From the NCBI RefSeq assembly GCF_017562075.2, contig NC_054082.1:36759442-36823441 (forward strand): 64,000 nucleotides of DNA, given 5' to 3'. The DNA comes from Anopheles merus (Eukaryota; Arthropoda; Insecta; Diptera; Culicidae). The notes below the pieces were generated by a model. The model ran no database searches. It worked only from the letters and a program-made list of their open reading frames with translations, and had not been told where the DNA came from. Positions 1 to 13,998 of this stretch are shown in pieces. The number at the start of each line of letters is the position of its first letter. Within the stretch, counting starts at the first letter, position 1. The translations under genes and the position numbers were made by a program.

Positions 1-859
1 CCTGTGCTCGCGAGAAGCTGCTAGGAAATGGGTGGGAAAAAGATAGTCCATCAACCGTAACGTGGAAGAAAGCTTATTTTTATTTTTCGCCGGCCGGGGA
101 AAATCTTCACTCTCGCGGTCGCAGTTGGAAATTCTCTCTTGGAATACATTTTTTGCCACCCCTTTACCCTCTTATCTCTCTCACACACATAAACCAGCTG
201 ATGTTTATGGTGAGATGATGGGAAGGGTAGAAGAACAAGAAAGAGAAAAAAACGAGGCCAAAAAGGAAATGTTGAACCGGCCGCAATGGCACACCGTGGG
301 CGCCATATTGAACGAACGGAAATGTGACCGCGTGTGGAAGCTTTCTCCGAACGTCATTTCCCACTCGATCGATTGATTGATCAAAATCAACGTTTCTTTC
401 GAGTTTGTTTGTGAGTTCATTCGAAATAATTAGTTATCTTTGTTATTATGCCATCGCTATTATGCATGCGGCAGCGAAAAGTCTTTTCCACGAAGAAGCG
501 GCTGCCCGTAAGCGTGCGATTTTGCCTATCCCGACACGTCAAGGTCATGCACGCTTTTACCGGCCGGTAGATTGGCGGCATCGCGCTTTGCACCATGTGT
601 CCGGCGAGGGAGTTCTATCGTTCTAACTGCGCAGGCCCACCTAGCCCGCACCACATCGAGAAGCGAGCTTTCCGGTGCTTCCGGTTTTTTTACGGTCCCC
701 CTAGCGGGGGCTGGGTACAAGGTGGTGGAGGTTTATAAGTGGTTTTTGTTTATATTTTCTCTCCGCGCGTTGGTAGGAGGCGCTTTTTAATGTAGTGAAT
801 CGATGTTTTCATTTCCTTCTTCGATAAAAACAAGGAAACGAAACGCTTGGAGGTATGCT

Positions 860-1020
860 AGAAAAAGGTTAAGTTTTGTACATTTTAAATATATTCATTG
901 CATGGTAAATATAAGTTTTATTGCTTCAAGAATTTGTTATTTAGGTTTCATTAAATAAAAAACAAGAATAAATATTAAAATTTGAATTTTATTATTTTTT
1001 TTAACAAATCGACAATATCA
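860..1020. other. AT-rich patch
   Basis: About 160 bp, mostly A and T, with short poly-A and poly-T runs, in a window that is otherwise near balanced composition. No terminal repeats or open frame were seen. Confidence 0.7.
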
Positions 1021-2158
1021 ACAAATACGTCATAGTCTCAAGGTCTACGTAGATTGTTGACCTTATCGAACGTGTGCCGCAAAACTGTATTGTAAAGCGA
1101 GTCATTCAAACTCCCACATGCACACTCCCTATTCCGAGGTGCCTCATGAATTCAATAAAAAGTTTAATCGACGCTCAAAATTTACCACAACTGTACTACA
1201 CGTGTCAGTTGAGCTTCGAAGCGAATACAACACTTAAAAGGTTAAACCATACTAAACACATTACAGCGCCCGGCGGCCATACAACCTCTAATGAGGTGTT
1301 TTGGAGAAGAAGTAATTTATTTTTTCTGCTCACGCAAAAAGGACCAAATAAAGCCACAGACGCCGCAAACGCCCACACACACGAGAGTGGGACGTTTCTG
1401 CACCGGCGAAAGGATATAAAATCGATGCGCTTTACCCGTCTGCGTCGGACGTCGTTTTCCGCAATGTGGTCCGTCATGCGAATCAGACTACACTGACGGA
1501 TCAGTGCGTAGGCATTCTTAGTCCCATTAGTTGGTGGGCCGGGAAACGAAGGGCGACTTTGCCGAGGATTTTCACAGCAACATTTGGGTGGGTTTGCTGC
1601 GTGTAGGCTGTAACGATTGTAACGTCCTGTGTTCGTCATCTGTCTGGTGCGTGCGAAGCGAAAGGCAAAACATACAAAGCAACCACAGTCACTGTCAACA
1701 TCTTTATTGGGTCTGCTAGCATCAGCTTCTGCTGCCTGGCGATAGCACTCTAGCACCAGCTATGAGGCACTCAGTACTGTGAGTCCATAAGTAAGACATT
1801 GGTTCCGGTACGGACAAACGGTATCTCGTTCGGTTGCATCATTCGAAAATCAAAAGACTCATCTGGTGCGTGGAGTTCAGAGTTAAGGGATCGAATTACT
1901 CAGGCGATTAAAAATGATGGACGCATATGTAATTTCTGTCCATCATCATTCCCCGATCGCATCTGAAATGGGTTCAAAGATATGAGAAATTCAAAATGAA
2001 AAAAGGCAAACAGAGCCAGTAACGGCAGGAGTTCCTCGCTCATTACATTCTCGGATTCAAACCCCTGGAGTAACCACAGAGGGAAGTCACATAATCCGAT
2101 CGTTTTGGGACCGTCTCTTTTCGGTGGCAAAGATCGCCGACCGATCCCGGTTGCGGTT

Positions 2159-2178
2159 CAGCAGCAGCAGCAGCAGCA
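2159..2178. repeat. CAG trinucleotide repeat
   Basis: Six CAG units plus CA. No coding frame around it is recognised. Confidence 0.92.
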
Positions 2179-5100
2179 CGCATCTTGAACGCATTCTTGG
2201 ACCGTGAGCGCACAACACAGACGGAGAAGATGCTGCCGGCAACAGTATTACCGGTCAATGAACGCGGGAGAGGTTGTTGTTATTCATCGGGCTCTGTGCT
2301 TGATTCGTTCGCATACCGGCCGGCTCCGTATTATCATGCTAACCGAGTAAACCGAACCGACGAACTGAGTGGTGGTGGTGGTGTACAAAAAAAAGTGCAT
2401 TTTCCTCCTCCCAAAGGCCGCTGTGAAGCAAGCGGAAAAAGCGTAAGCGCAACTAAAAAGCATGTTGTTTTTTGTATCGTTCTTCCCCCATGTTTTGCTG
2501 CGGCTGTTGTTGCTTTTTCTTATCCAGTTTTTGAGGTAGTCGTTTTCCCGGGGTGAAGCATCGGAGGCTACTGTTAAATGTTTATTCACACCAGGCCTTT
2601 GTTGCCGTTGCCGGAGGGGAGAGCTAAAGGATCCCACGAGCTCGAACCGTCTCAAGGACTTCCGGCCAACAGAGTGAGGATCGGTGATGCAGTGCCCCGA
2701 TGTCACATCGGAGTCATCGAACCTGCGCTGGTGCGCACTGTTGGTGGCATGTGGACGACTTTTATAACCATTTTACGATGGAGTGTATAAGGTCCAAACA
2801 TAAACGAGGAATAAATAAAATTGAAGGAATTTCATCATTGCACTCGATCGCGATCGGTCAGTTTCTTTCAGCTCTCTTCTTAACGGCTTAACCTCACGAA
2901 GCCCAAAAGATGTAAACCCCGAAACGATCGACTGCACGGAGACGATCTGGGAGTGTTTGTGTCTGTGTGTGTTCTTTATTCAATCCTCGACGCTTTTGTA
3001 TCGTATTCTCGTCCGTACGTTGCTCCCTGCCACACACTCGAATGATCTCTATTATGTTTGAGGGAAGAACATTTTGGCTTTCCACCGTATATCGCCAGTA
3101 GAACATTAAAGAGCGAAAGAAACGGCTTTGTTGTAGGGTTGATGGCGGCCCGGGCAAGGAGGGTGGGAGTCGAGTTTGAGAAAACACAATAGCTAATCCC
3201 AATTTCTCAATTCCTACCCCTACGATCCCGGCGTGGATCTGACCCCAGCCAAGCAGCTGATCACAAGCCTTGGTAATTCGTCGCACCCGACGCACTGTCC
3301 GGGTGTGGATTTTGGCTCTGGTAGTATGACTCTTTGCCCCCGCTCTTGCTATACAACAACCACACAGACAAGACCAAGGCCAAGATGGCCGACCCGGCAA
3401 CACTGCGCGGGTGCAACGGGATCAATTCCGGTTCTTGCCCCCTACGAGCCCCAAAACGAACACGAGTGTTGGATTAGGGTGCTGGAAGGAAGCTTTCTGG
3501 AGAGCGTTTCGCTGCTCTCTGGCTCAGGGTTCGCCGTCTAAATCGTACACCGCTGGCCCTTGTCTAGACAGCATTGCCGCCGCACCGCATCTTCCGGTAA
3601 TTTTTGGCTGTTCTTTACTGTTGCCATGTTCGGTGTGCTTTTGCACCTCGGTTTGTGGTGGGAAGAAGTGTCTGCGAGAGATAATTTATTAATTTATATA
3701 TGTGTGTATGTTTGTTTTCACGTGTTTCTAATTTGAATTTCATTTCTTGCGTTTTGAGTTATTTTGTTTCGAAGACATGATCATTACTTTTCACTTTTCA
3801 ACAATCGTTGGGGTACGTTTTAACAGTCCGTTTGCGTTCCCTTCTAGATCGCCGTGCTGTTCCTTCTACTCTCATTCGTCAACCGCGGGGCTTGGTAATT
3901 GTACTTCCCGAACGCTTTCCAGCAACCATTGTTCCAATGCAAGGCAACTGTCGCTTACGTGATCGTTGCGAGACACACCAACAAAAAAGCGCACTTCCTG
4001 CATACGAGCAACGACGCCGGGAAGCCAGAATCCTGCCTTCAATGAGTCCCCCATTCTCTTTCAATCCTCCCCTGCTGCAGGCTGCAGTATCCCTTTTTAG
4101 GGAAGTTGCACCTTCAGAATCGATCGTGCGCGAGTTCGTTGCCCACGCCGGGCGCGTTTACCTTGAAAACATTTGGAGCGCAAAGAATGGCTGCTAACAA
4201 TGTAGATCTGGCTGACTGGCTTGACCGTGTGTCTGTTGTTACAACCTGCCCCAAGGAGGCAGGCGTCTGGAAGAGGATGAGCACAAGAGCGAACAGCAAA
4301 ATAGTTACGCGGGGTGGTGGCAACCGGGAACGATGGCCGGTGTGCAAGTTTTTTGGTTTTTGTTTTGCGGTGTTTCCCTTTTTTTGTTCTGCATTACGAT
4401 TCGCGGGGCGACTGACCGGCCCGGTTGTGCCATGGCAAACGCGAACACAAACACACACAGAGAGAGACGAGCAAATCGGTTTCAACAACCGTCTGGCGCA
4501 TCTGAAAATGGGTTCATGCGCGACTCGTTCAACCCCTACAGTGGCGAACGAAAAACGGCACCAGCAGTAAAGCAAAAAGGGTCCCGAAGAACGATGGCGG
4601 TGGTGGTGGTGTTGACCCTCACCAAAAACAACGCAACACAAACAAACGAAAAACCGGTACAGGGCGAGTTTCGAACTCGAACGAAACACAAAAACCTGAT
4701 GATCACGAGCCGTTCGTCGCTTGATCGTGCTCTGTTTTTTTGTCGTCTGTTTTTGTTCACCTTCTTCCCGATCCTTCCCTTTCCAAGCCGGGCAAATATA
4801 AGGACGCACACGCGGCTTCGACCGAAGGGCGATGGCTTCTTGTGCGCGGTCGGATGTTGAACCCTGAATCACGCGAGGATCGTTCACTCCGACGGCACCC
4901 ACACAGAGACACAGGCGCACACCCAAAGCACAGATTGGTGAGGAGAGCGCGCCGTTTTGGATGTGTGTTTACCCATACTCATCTGCTGTGCACAGCTTCT
5001 TCTCGCTGATCGGCCGAAATTATCTGTCTCTCCTTCTTTATCGTGCTCCGTTCATCGTCGTGCTGTGCACTGCGTCAGTCTTTCGAAGATGATACCACCA

Positions 5101-5784
5101 CCGCTGCAGTGCCCTTTTGGACACTTTCTACACCTCAGGCAGCTGAAACTCCTGCCCTCCGTAGGCGCGTTGGGAAGAGAAATAAGAAAACAGACAAGCG
5201 AAACATCCACGCACGCACGTACAACGCTCGCGCGCCCCGGCTCCGGTGCGTAGAAAATGCCGGCCGGCGTCATCAACCGATTAGTTGCGCAGACATACCT
5301 TTTTTACGCGTACGCTCACACACACATACACCGACGCAAACAACGTTATGCACAAAGAACAGACGCATAATAAGCATCGTCGACCCCTGGGCCTGAGTCG
5401 GAGCGAAAAAGTTCTTCAAAAACTCGCCCGAAGGTCATCGAATGGATGCGGCGGCGCGCCTGCTCGCGCCCGTTCTACCTTGATATTATGATAACGAGCA
5501 ATGTCGATGTACTGCCTAGACTCCAGCAGATGACCAGCGAAGCATTTGTAAACTACCGGTTTCGGTCACAGATTGCAGGTTAATAAGGCATCCCCTCTGG
5601 CCATTATAAAATATGGATTCGCTCTTTTTGGTTGCTGCTGCCGCCAGACTAATAGCTGGGCAAGGTTTCACTTAGCGTTATGAAAGCAACGCCATTTTCG
5701 TATCGCTTCCATTAAGCGTGATTAATCATTCTTAGCAGTCATTTTAGCATTTCTTGCGAGCAATTCGTCTGGACTAGAAAGTAT

Positions 5785-5818
5785 TATAAATCGGTGCTTT
5801 CTGCCGTAGCATTCAGTC
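5785..5818 (+). promoter_or_regulatory. TATA box plus initiator-like core promoter motif
   Basis: TATAAA at 5,785-5,790 and TCAGTC at 5,813-5,818 fit the insect TATA and initiator (TCAGTY) consensus. The initiator A at 5,815 lies 30 bp from the first T of the TATA box, the canonical distance. No open frame of note follows: the first ATGs downstream head frames of 5 and 13 codons. A chance match in 64 kb is possible. Confidence 0.3.
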
Positions 5819-6638
5819 ACACCTGATCGGCTTTTAGAACACTCCAACCACCTCCATCCAAATCGAATATTTACCTGCTTAGCATGTCACCATTGCGATG
5901 ATTCTGGCCCAGGTGTCTATGAACCCAAAAAATCGGTGACCCTCATGGGAAGGGAAGAAAGGGAAGCTCACTGCCGTGTCATTGGCGTCAATCGGTCCCT
6001 TCCCTGTTGGAGCGGAATAAAAAGGTATGGCCACCCTCACCACTACCACCACCATTGAGCGATCGTGTTCGCGTGCTGGCTTGCGCACTCGGACATTGGT
6101 CCATTGTTTCCATCCGAGGGCGAGGTCAGTGCCCGGCACAGCGTGGCTAAAGCGCAGAAAGTTACGCGACTAGTTGCACCTGCGACGTTGCGTGGTCGTC
6201 CTCTCTTCGATATTGCCATTTTAGTCCCTGTTTCTGTCTCCCTCTCTCTCTCTTTCTCTTATTCGTTCTTACTCTGGGTCTGGCGTTGTTTTCCAGCACA
6301 TCTCTTTGTTTTCTAGCATTACATCCTCAAAATATTACAACTCCCCCTCCCCAATCCATCGACAGGTTGAAGAACTTTTTTTTTGTACTCTACATGAACG
6401 GGGGGACGGCAGCAAATTGGCAGCGATGTCGAGACTGGTGTCTATTATTATCATCGCTAACCACACCATCGCATCGGCCAATCACCACGATCCTCACCCA
6501 GCCGCCATCATCATCATCATCGGCCGCAGCAGTCAGCTAGGGAAAAAAAGGCCATTGTATTATTGATGGGGCAAAAATTATGCCGGTCGTCCTCGGTGCA
6601 ATCGTTTCCACCGTACGGCTGGTCAGTTCTGGCCCATT

Positions 6639-6656
6639 GTGTGTGTGTGTGTGTGT
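6639..6656. repeat. GT microsatellite
   Basis: Nine GT units. Confidence 0.92.
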
Positions 6657-8060
6657 AAACGCGGCTTCCCTAAGAAAATTCCGCTCCCAGCAACGCGCTT
6701 GTTGCACGCGATCCCGATCTAGTGGGCAATGGTTCTGTATGGGCAATGGTAGGCGAAGCAAGCGTTCGGTGCACTACATTTTGCCCGTCGTCACACGTTC
6801 TTCGGGGCCCTGTTCGTTCAACCTGGAACCACCGCTGGTAAACTGGGGAGGACGATGCCCGCGATTACGTTTTGGAGGGCAGTGAGCTGCAGTTTTGCTT
6901 GCATCATCTCTCTCTATCTCTCTCCTGGTTTTCTCCTTCTTTCTGCACGCGTAACGGCTGGCAGCGTCCCTTCGTGGCATGCGACCTGTGCTAGCGGTCG
7001 AGGACAAGGACCTCAACGGCATCGCTCCAGCCGCAACCATCCAGCCCTCGGGGGAAAGAGCGGCCAACCGGTGTGGGGTATGGAGGGGAAGGAAAATTAC
7101 ACACATCACCTCGAACGGGTCCTCAATATGGATCGTTGCGCATCATGTATTTATGAGAGCGCGTATAGCTCGGCAAGCGCCAACGCCACCTCCACCCGAT
7201 CCGCCAGCCTACCAAACAAGGAGAGGAGGATCGCGATACCCCGCGCGCACTGTGTGTGTGTGCAGCTAAATCGTGCGTGATTTTCATGGAATGGCCATCA
7301 AGACAGCCGCTGAATGCATTCGCGTGGCGTCATGCATATATGCGAGCGCTTAACGGGGAAAAGGGGAAGCGGCACGGACCAGGCTCCTGCCCGCCTAGCC
7401 TGGCAGACGTACGTTTTGGTAGGCAAATGAGTTAAATATTTTATCGTGTTACAAATTCTTGTGCAACTAAACAACAGAAACGACGTCATGCAAACATAGC
7501 CACCCCGCACAGAACACAAACATACGAGAACTAGCTTTGGGCAAAAAAGTGTCCCATCGTGTAAGCTCGGCCACGGGAGCCGGCAAAGTAGGCCGGCGTC
7601 AGGCCGTCCGAAGCACCGAAGCAGCATGCCGGAGCATGGCTGGAGCCGCACACGCGTCCCCAAACGTAACTAGATTTCCGTGCTGGGCTGCAATTACACG
7701 CCCCAGCAAACCCCAGCAGCACCCGCGCTCTGTCGCCCGTAATGCAGTCCGCGATGAGGGAAAATGCGCCCAGCCAAAGGGGTCGGCTAGGGGTCGCGGT
7801 GCTCGAATCGTTCATTTCCACCCCCGCCCCCATCTACTATTTCTATCCGATTCGTGTGCTAGGGGAGGGGTTCGCTTCTTGCTCGCTCGGTTGGTGGGTT
7901 TAGCTTTTTTGCTGCACTGCTTCCATCCTTCCCCGTTCGATTCTCCGTTACTCCAAATGCACTTGCAGCGAGGGAAAAGTTCCCTAGCTTCCTAGTGTGT
8001 GTGTGTGTATGTGCAAGTCGTAGCAGTTGCACCGGGTGAGGAGCTGGGTGAAGCAACCAG

Positions 8061-8080
8061 GGAGAGAGAGAGAGAGAGAG
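8061..8080. repeat. GA microsatellite
   Basis: About 9-10 GA units. Confidence 0.92.
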
Positions 8081-11034
8081 GGGTGGATGGGGTTTTTTTT
8101 CCTGGAAAGTGATTATTTCCACCTTCCACGGCCCCCAAGGCGGTGGTTGCCGTTTCAGCGACTTACCGGTCCGATGGAAAACCGGCCGCAGATAGGCACC
8201 CATTCGCTTAGCCCATACTCCCTCCTCTCCCACTCTTTCTCTCCCTTAGCCCTCTCTACACGCTTTCAAATGTCGATGATCTTCGGGCACAACACTTGTT
8301 ATTTATTACTGTTTCTTGCCACGCCGGGTTGCCTCCCTCCGGTGCATGTTGTTCCTGACTTTCCTCTCCCCCCCCCGCCTCTCTCTCTACCTCCCTCCAT
8401 GCCACTTATAAGTGCTGCCCAGCTGCAAACTGCACATCGGATTGATACACATTTCCTGGAAGCGCACCGAGATGCAATGTGTGTCAGCGGCCCATGCGGG
8501 CAATGGCGGAGATGGATCACGGTGAGGCTGGGGAATGGCCGAGGAGTGAGGCACAAAAAGCATGAGAAATGTCCAACTGGCCAATCATTTATGAGCTCCA
8601 TCACGAGAGACTGGGGGGTTCCTCGCGCCACAAACCGATCGAACGACAATTTGTAGATAATTTCAATATAATAAGCTCGAGGCTGATGGTATCTCGGTGA
8701 CTGGGGGAAATTGCGCACTTACACACACAAACACACACACACTTGCAGCACGATCGAACGGTATTATGCTAGAACTTGCGCTTGCGTAAATACACTTTGT
8801 GCGATTAGCGATGGCTGCAAATTATTTATCTGCAGTTTAGAACGATCTGAAGCACAAATAGGAAAAAAATGGCAAATTGAAGCAAACATTTAATATTATT
8901 CTAAGAAAAGAAAATTACAAAGGAAACAATCTGTTTGTGGAAGCACTCATCAAGTATGTAATTGCGTCGAATGGATTGCTGCAAAGTATGTGCGGATCAT
9001 TGAAGTGGGGCAATTGAACGATTTCCCGAGTATTACACAATCAGAAACAAAGAAATGCACCTCGAACTGTTTCAATTTCCATTAGCAGAACAATATTTCA
9101 CCCCAACACCAAATGGCTGTAATGACTGTGCAGAAAGTCATGTGATATGCAAATGCACCACTACCAGGAGTGCTAAAAGGCCTCAGGGGAAGCCTGCACA
9201 TTGGGCACTGGGTAGCGGGTAAGCCAACAAAAAGTGAAAGGAAATGTGACAGTAAAATGGAGCTTTGGTCCATGGTGATACGCCGGACAGTCCTGGCACA
9301 CTCCCACAATTGCTGATAATGACTATTACCTGAGCATTTCGCGTACTGGCGTGGTAGTAAATGCAACGCTGGGCATAATAATTGGGCACAGGTGATTGCC
9401 GTTACTGTAGTGGGTGTTTTCTCATTAGTGTATGAATTTATGAAACATTTACAGCTTTTATCTGATCTTGTTTCGAGAACAAGGTACGATAGGGGCAGGT
9501 GAATATAGTAGTTTTATGGAATGCTATATTTTAAATTCCATTAAAAACCAAGCGAAATTGTACAAAAGTCAACAAACCTTTATAAAAGCCCTGAATGTCA
9601 CCACGCACGAATTAAATGTTTCATCGTGAGCATTTTAGATTAGAAGTCTCGTGTGGTTTATTGATTGCACACCATTTACTGGTTTCGTGACCTAACACAT
9701 CGGATGTACGCTTTATGGCCGAAAAGCTCTTTACCAAGCGCGTTTATACATAAATTTAATAAAAACGCGTTTGTTGCATTCATGCATGTTTTTTTTCCTC
9801 TATCCGCACAAACTGCACACGCTAGTTTCCGACGCACACAGCAGCAAATGGGGGTAACCGGCAATAACGATTGGAATGCAGTGTGTGTGTGTGTGCGAAA
9901 AGGACCGAAAATTTTCCCTGACCTTGCCTATCGTTCGACCGACCGAATGAAGGTCAAACACGTGCCGAGTTGGAACGGTTTTCGGGTTTCTTGCCTCCTC
10001 CATTCTACGCCACCCCGGAACGCAACGTTCTGCAGACTTGCTGGCTTGCGATGCAGTTTGCCGCGGGCAGCCGTGATGGAGTCGAACCGGAGGAGCGGCA
10101 TTGGCAACCACCACCAACACTAGAACAGTTCGCCGCACAATTTGCCAGTGCAGCGACGGTTGCTCTGGTTCGCATGCGCGCACCCGTCAACATGATGCAG
10201 CCTTTGCAGTGCACCGAATGCACCCGACAGTGTTCTCTCATCCCCCTCTCCCCTCGGTTAGTGAGTACGAATTGGATTTGTAAGGATGTACCAATTTTTC
10301 CAACACTAAACGTTGAGTGGGCTAAATCTATTTCACAAACAAAAAGGTCCACCGAAAGCTTGAATGCATTTGCAGCGGAAATTCAATAATTCTTCTCGCA
10401 GCAGCGTTTGACGTTCCAACAAAAAAGGTCAATCGAATTATTTCGATTCTATTATTCGTGTCACGTTGCAACTTTTTGGATATGTTTTGGGTGTTTTGAT
10501 TTGTCTGTATTTTTCCAATTGTTTTGTTCCCCTTATACATCTTGTGCAAGTTACGGCTGCGGGAGGGTGAGTCCCACAGACACGTACACGAATTTAAAAT
10601 CACGGCTCATTGCAGGCTTTTCAGGTGGGTGGTCTTGAATTATTCGAGGCCAAGCTTAAAAATCGATAGCTTGCAGGAAAAAACGAAGTAAAAACACACA
10701 CACACACCCAGGACGAATAAACGAGCATCGGAATTTAACTCGACGCTCGGCGTCCGTTTGAGGACGACCGGCCGACGCTGCATTTGGCTGTCGCAGTGCC
10801 ATTCCATGCACGGGCAGGGCAGAATGCGATCGATGCACGGGAGCGTTGTGGGGTTTATGGTTGAGAATGAATGAAACAGGTGGCAAGCAGTGATTTTGTG
10901 CATTGAAACGGGGCAGCTAGAACAAGATTTGACCGAAACGGCCGGTGCAACAGGAGCGCTAGTGGTAGTGGTGCAGCTGAACGGCCACCCACCCGGGATA
11001 ATTCTACAGCAAATGGCACTGTGTCAATCAAAGC

Positions 11035-11052
11035 GAGAGAGAGAGAGAGAGA
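11035..11052. repeat. GA microsatellite
   Basis: Nine GA units. Confidence 0.92.
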
Positions 11053-13927
11053 AAGCATGAGCAATAGAAGAGGCAATTCAAATGCAAAACAGAAAAAAAA
11101 GATATGGCCGTGCTGCAATGAAGGTCAAACACGCGCGCCGATTTTTTATGCTCACATTGCCAATGCTGTTTATCCGGTGGAGCGTTTTTTTTTTGTTTAT
11201 TCGCTCTTAATTATTTGCTGGCCAGGTCCCGCCAGGCAGTGTTGGGTCGATGTTTTATGGGCCCCACCCGTTTGAGCCCGGCGAAACCGTTTGCAGCAGC
11301 ATCGGTAGAGGGGACTTCGAGCATGAGCCACAAGCTTAAAGCTAAAACCGTTTCAAACCCATCAGTGCGAGTCACACGAACCGGGAAGCCTACACAGCCT
11401 TTAGCTGGAGGACACGGTCATGGGCGGTTTTTTTTGCATGCCGTTTGTTGAAGCGCGCAAACGAGTCAGCTGCTTCACGTGCATCCGCTGAACAATTACC
11501 CACACCGTACGCTGATGTATGGTGTGCGCGAGGAGTGTGTATGGGGATGTGTGGTCATTACCGATGCCTCTCGGAACATTAGCTTCGATTGCACGTGCCC
11601 CGAGAGTTTGTTGTTTGCCATGTAGTTTATGTGTTTGCTAGACTTTCGATAACCTCTTGCGCAAGATTGGATTTCCAGGTCGAGTAGAAACAAAGTAGCC
11701 CAACAGTGTTTCTAAATCGCTTGGTTTGCAACACAAACCGCCTTTTTATATTCTACTTTTGAATTTTAAAGTAATGCTGAGAAGTTCTACCATCAAAATG
11801 CAAGCGTGCAAGCATGATTCCCAGGTTGAGCTGACAGCCATGCTTAAATTGCACACACCATCATCGCCAGATCACCGTGAAGCTTTTTATTTCACGTTCA
11901 AGTTCAAGTTCATTTTCACTTGCAATCCCTCTGTTTGCGCGCACCGTTGGTTCGGGCATCGTGTTTCGGTGCGAGAAGTACCGGCACACGCGTTCCCCAA
12001 CAGCTCACGGAACTATCGATCCACCGGTGCCATGGTGCACCATTAGCTGTGTTCCCTTTCCTTCCTTTGGCGAGATGTGGCGAGATGCTCTGCTCTGTTT
12101 CGCTCATTCCACTGCTCGCTCGCACCGGGTATAATCCTTCGTGCCCCAATTTCCCGGTGCATTGTGGTGCGAAAATCTGCATCTCTCGTACATCATAATC
12201 ACAGCCTAGCTGCACACAGCCACAGCACCACATCGTCTGTGTTGGTGGTTGAACGTTGGTGTCAGCCCATTTCCACTTCCCGAACCGAGCTTTCTTTGCG
12301 CTTTCTTTTTCATCTCGGCCAGCGTGCGAAGCTGCACTGGCAGGAAGAAAAACGCTCATCATGAAGCGGAAACCCTCAGCCCAAGCTGTGCACGTTCCGT
12401 GATGCGGCGTGCAGGGCGCTACCGTGCAAATCAAGGTCATTCTGGGGCACGTTGTGCGTTGCAATCCCTTTTTTTGCACCCGGGCACCCGGTCTTTGCGC
12501 AGCACTCGGAACGGAGCGGGAAACGGAAGTGGGCAAACGATCGTTAGGCTGTGGCTGGCTGTTCTTGACAGGCGAACAAAATCGATTGCACGTTAGCAGG
12601 GGCTAGCAGCGGAAGGGGACAAAAATAGCTCCGAGCTGTCATGTTCTCTGGCAATTCACTGAGCAAGCAACAAAAAAGGACACCTTCATTTACCGCTCTC
12701 GTTCTAATTGACCTCGATTGTTGGGATTTTGCGACTGGTTTTCCCATTCTGGTCCACGTTTGCTTTCCATCTATTCTGGAAAACTTTCAAGTTAAAACCC
12801 GAAACTTTTGGGCAGGGCTTGAGGTGCAAAAAAGTACTTGTTTTTAATATAAGTACAACTGTACATGCTGAAGATATAAGACGAATGTTCAATCAACACT
12901 TTTGGCGACACTTTTGAGAGGGCCCGCGCACGTAAGATCTACGCTGGAACCATTTTTTTTCAACAGCGCTGATATCCATCCTGTCACCGGCACCGACGTG
13001 TCCTCGGAACGCGTTTGAAGTCGTGCTTAAAAGTGTGAAAAGAAACAACAAGCGAGTGCACGAGCATGCACACAATCGCATATGCTTTGGCCCAAGTGGG
13101 AAGGGTTGTTGAAAAGGGGGAAAAAATAATAAAAAATAATAAAAACACTCTTCAAGGGAATCTCCAGCAACGAGGCAGCCCGACCTCGACAACGCTGGGG
13201 GTTGAAAAGTGAGCGGAGCAGCGATGGCACGTGTCATGCGTTGGTAGTGGTAGGATGCAGCTTTTGCGCACTACACTGCATTGCATTGCATCGTGTACGG
13301 CACCGGTTGGGAGTGATGGGGGCGCTCACACATACCAGCCAAAGCGGTGTGTTCAAACCATTCCACGCACACCTTCCAGCGAAGCTATTGCTGCCACGGG
13401 CGGACGGAACGGGGAGACCAACGATGGCAATGGAGAGTGCACGCATTCGAGCATGCCACACACTCTAAACCTAGCTCTAAGGCAAGCGCCAACGCGATGC
13501 ATCCAATTGAGATGCTGGCAGGCGGGAAAACAGCAGGCGAGCAAGCGGGACAGCGACAGTGAGTATGCATCTGCGTGCTAAAATAGCTCCACCGCCGGGA
13601 GCAAACCCGGGGGTTTTGATGTGGGCGATGAGAGCAGGCACAAACCAGAGCACAGCCGCTTTATGCAATCCATTCTGGTGTGTCCCCGTTTGCTGTTTTA
13701 CAAACGCGCTCTAATCATTGTGTGACCCAGTGGTGTGTCGTCGTGTGCAGTGGGGTGTTTTAAACCCTCACTGGCAACGGTCGCAAAAAAAATGCAACGG
13801 AACGGAAGACAAATCTGCCCAATGTCACATTATTTATTAAACGAGGACAATAACTGGGACGGAATGGTAATACGACTCATGGACGACATGGTTTTAAAAA
13901 GCGGAGCGCGAGCGCGTTAGTGCCGTC

Positions 13928-13998
13928 GGAGAAGAGATGCACCGGCAGGCGAGAGAGATAGTGTTTGTTTCTGTGCCGGCGGAGAAGCAGATGCACCG
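13928..13998. repeat. Degenerate direct repeat, two 17/18-bp copies
   Basis: GGAGAAGAGATGCACCG at 13,928-13,944 recurs at 13,981-13,998 with one inserted C. The spacing is 53 bp from start to start. Confidence 0.75.

Noticed and set aside
4114..4926. 270-codon minus-strand open frame, overlapped by 154- and 175-codon plus-strand frames
   Set aside because: Open frames on both strands over the same DNA, Cys/Val repeats from GT runs, and no motif, start context or splice support.
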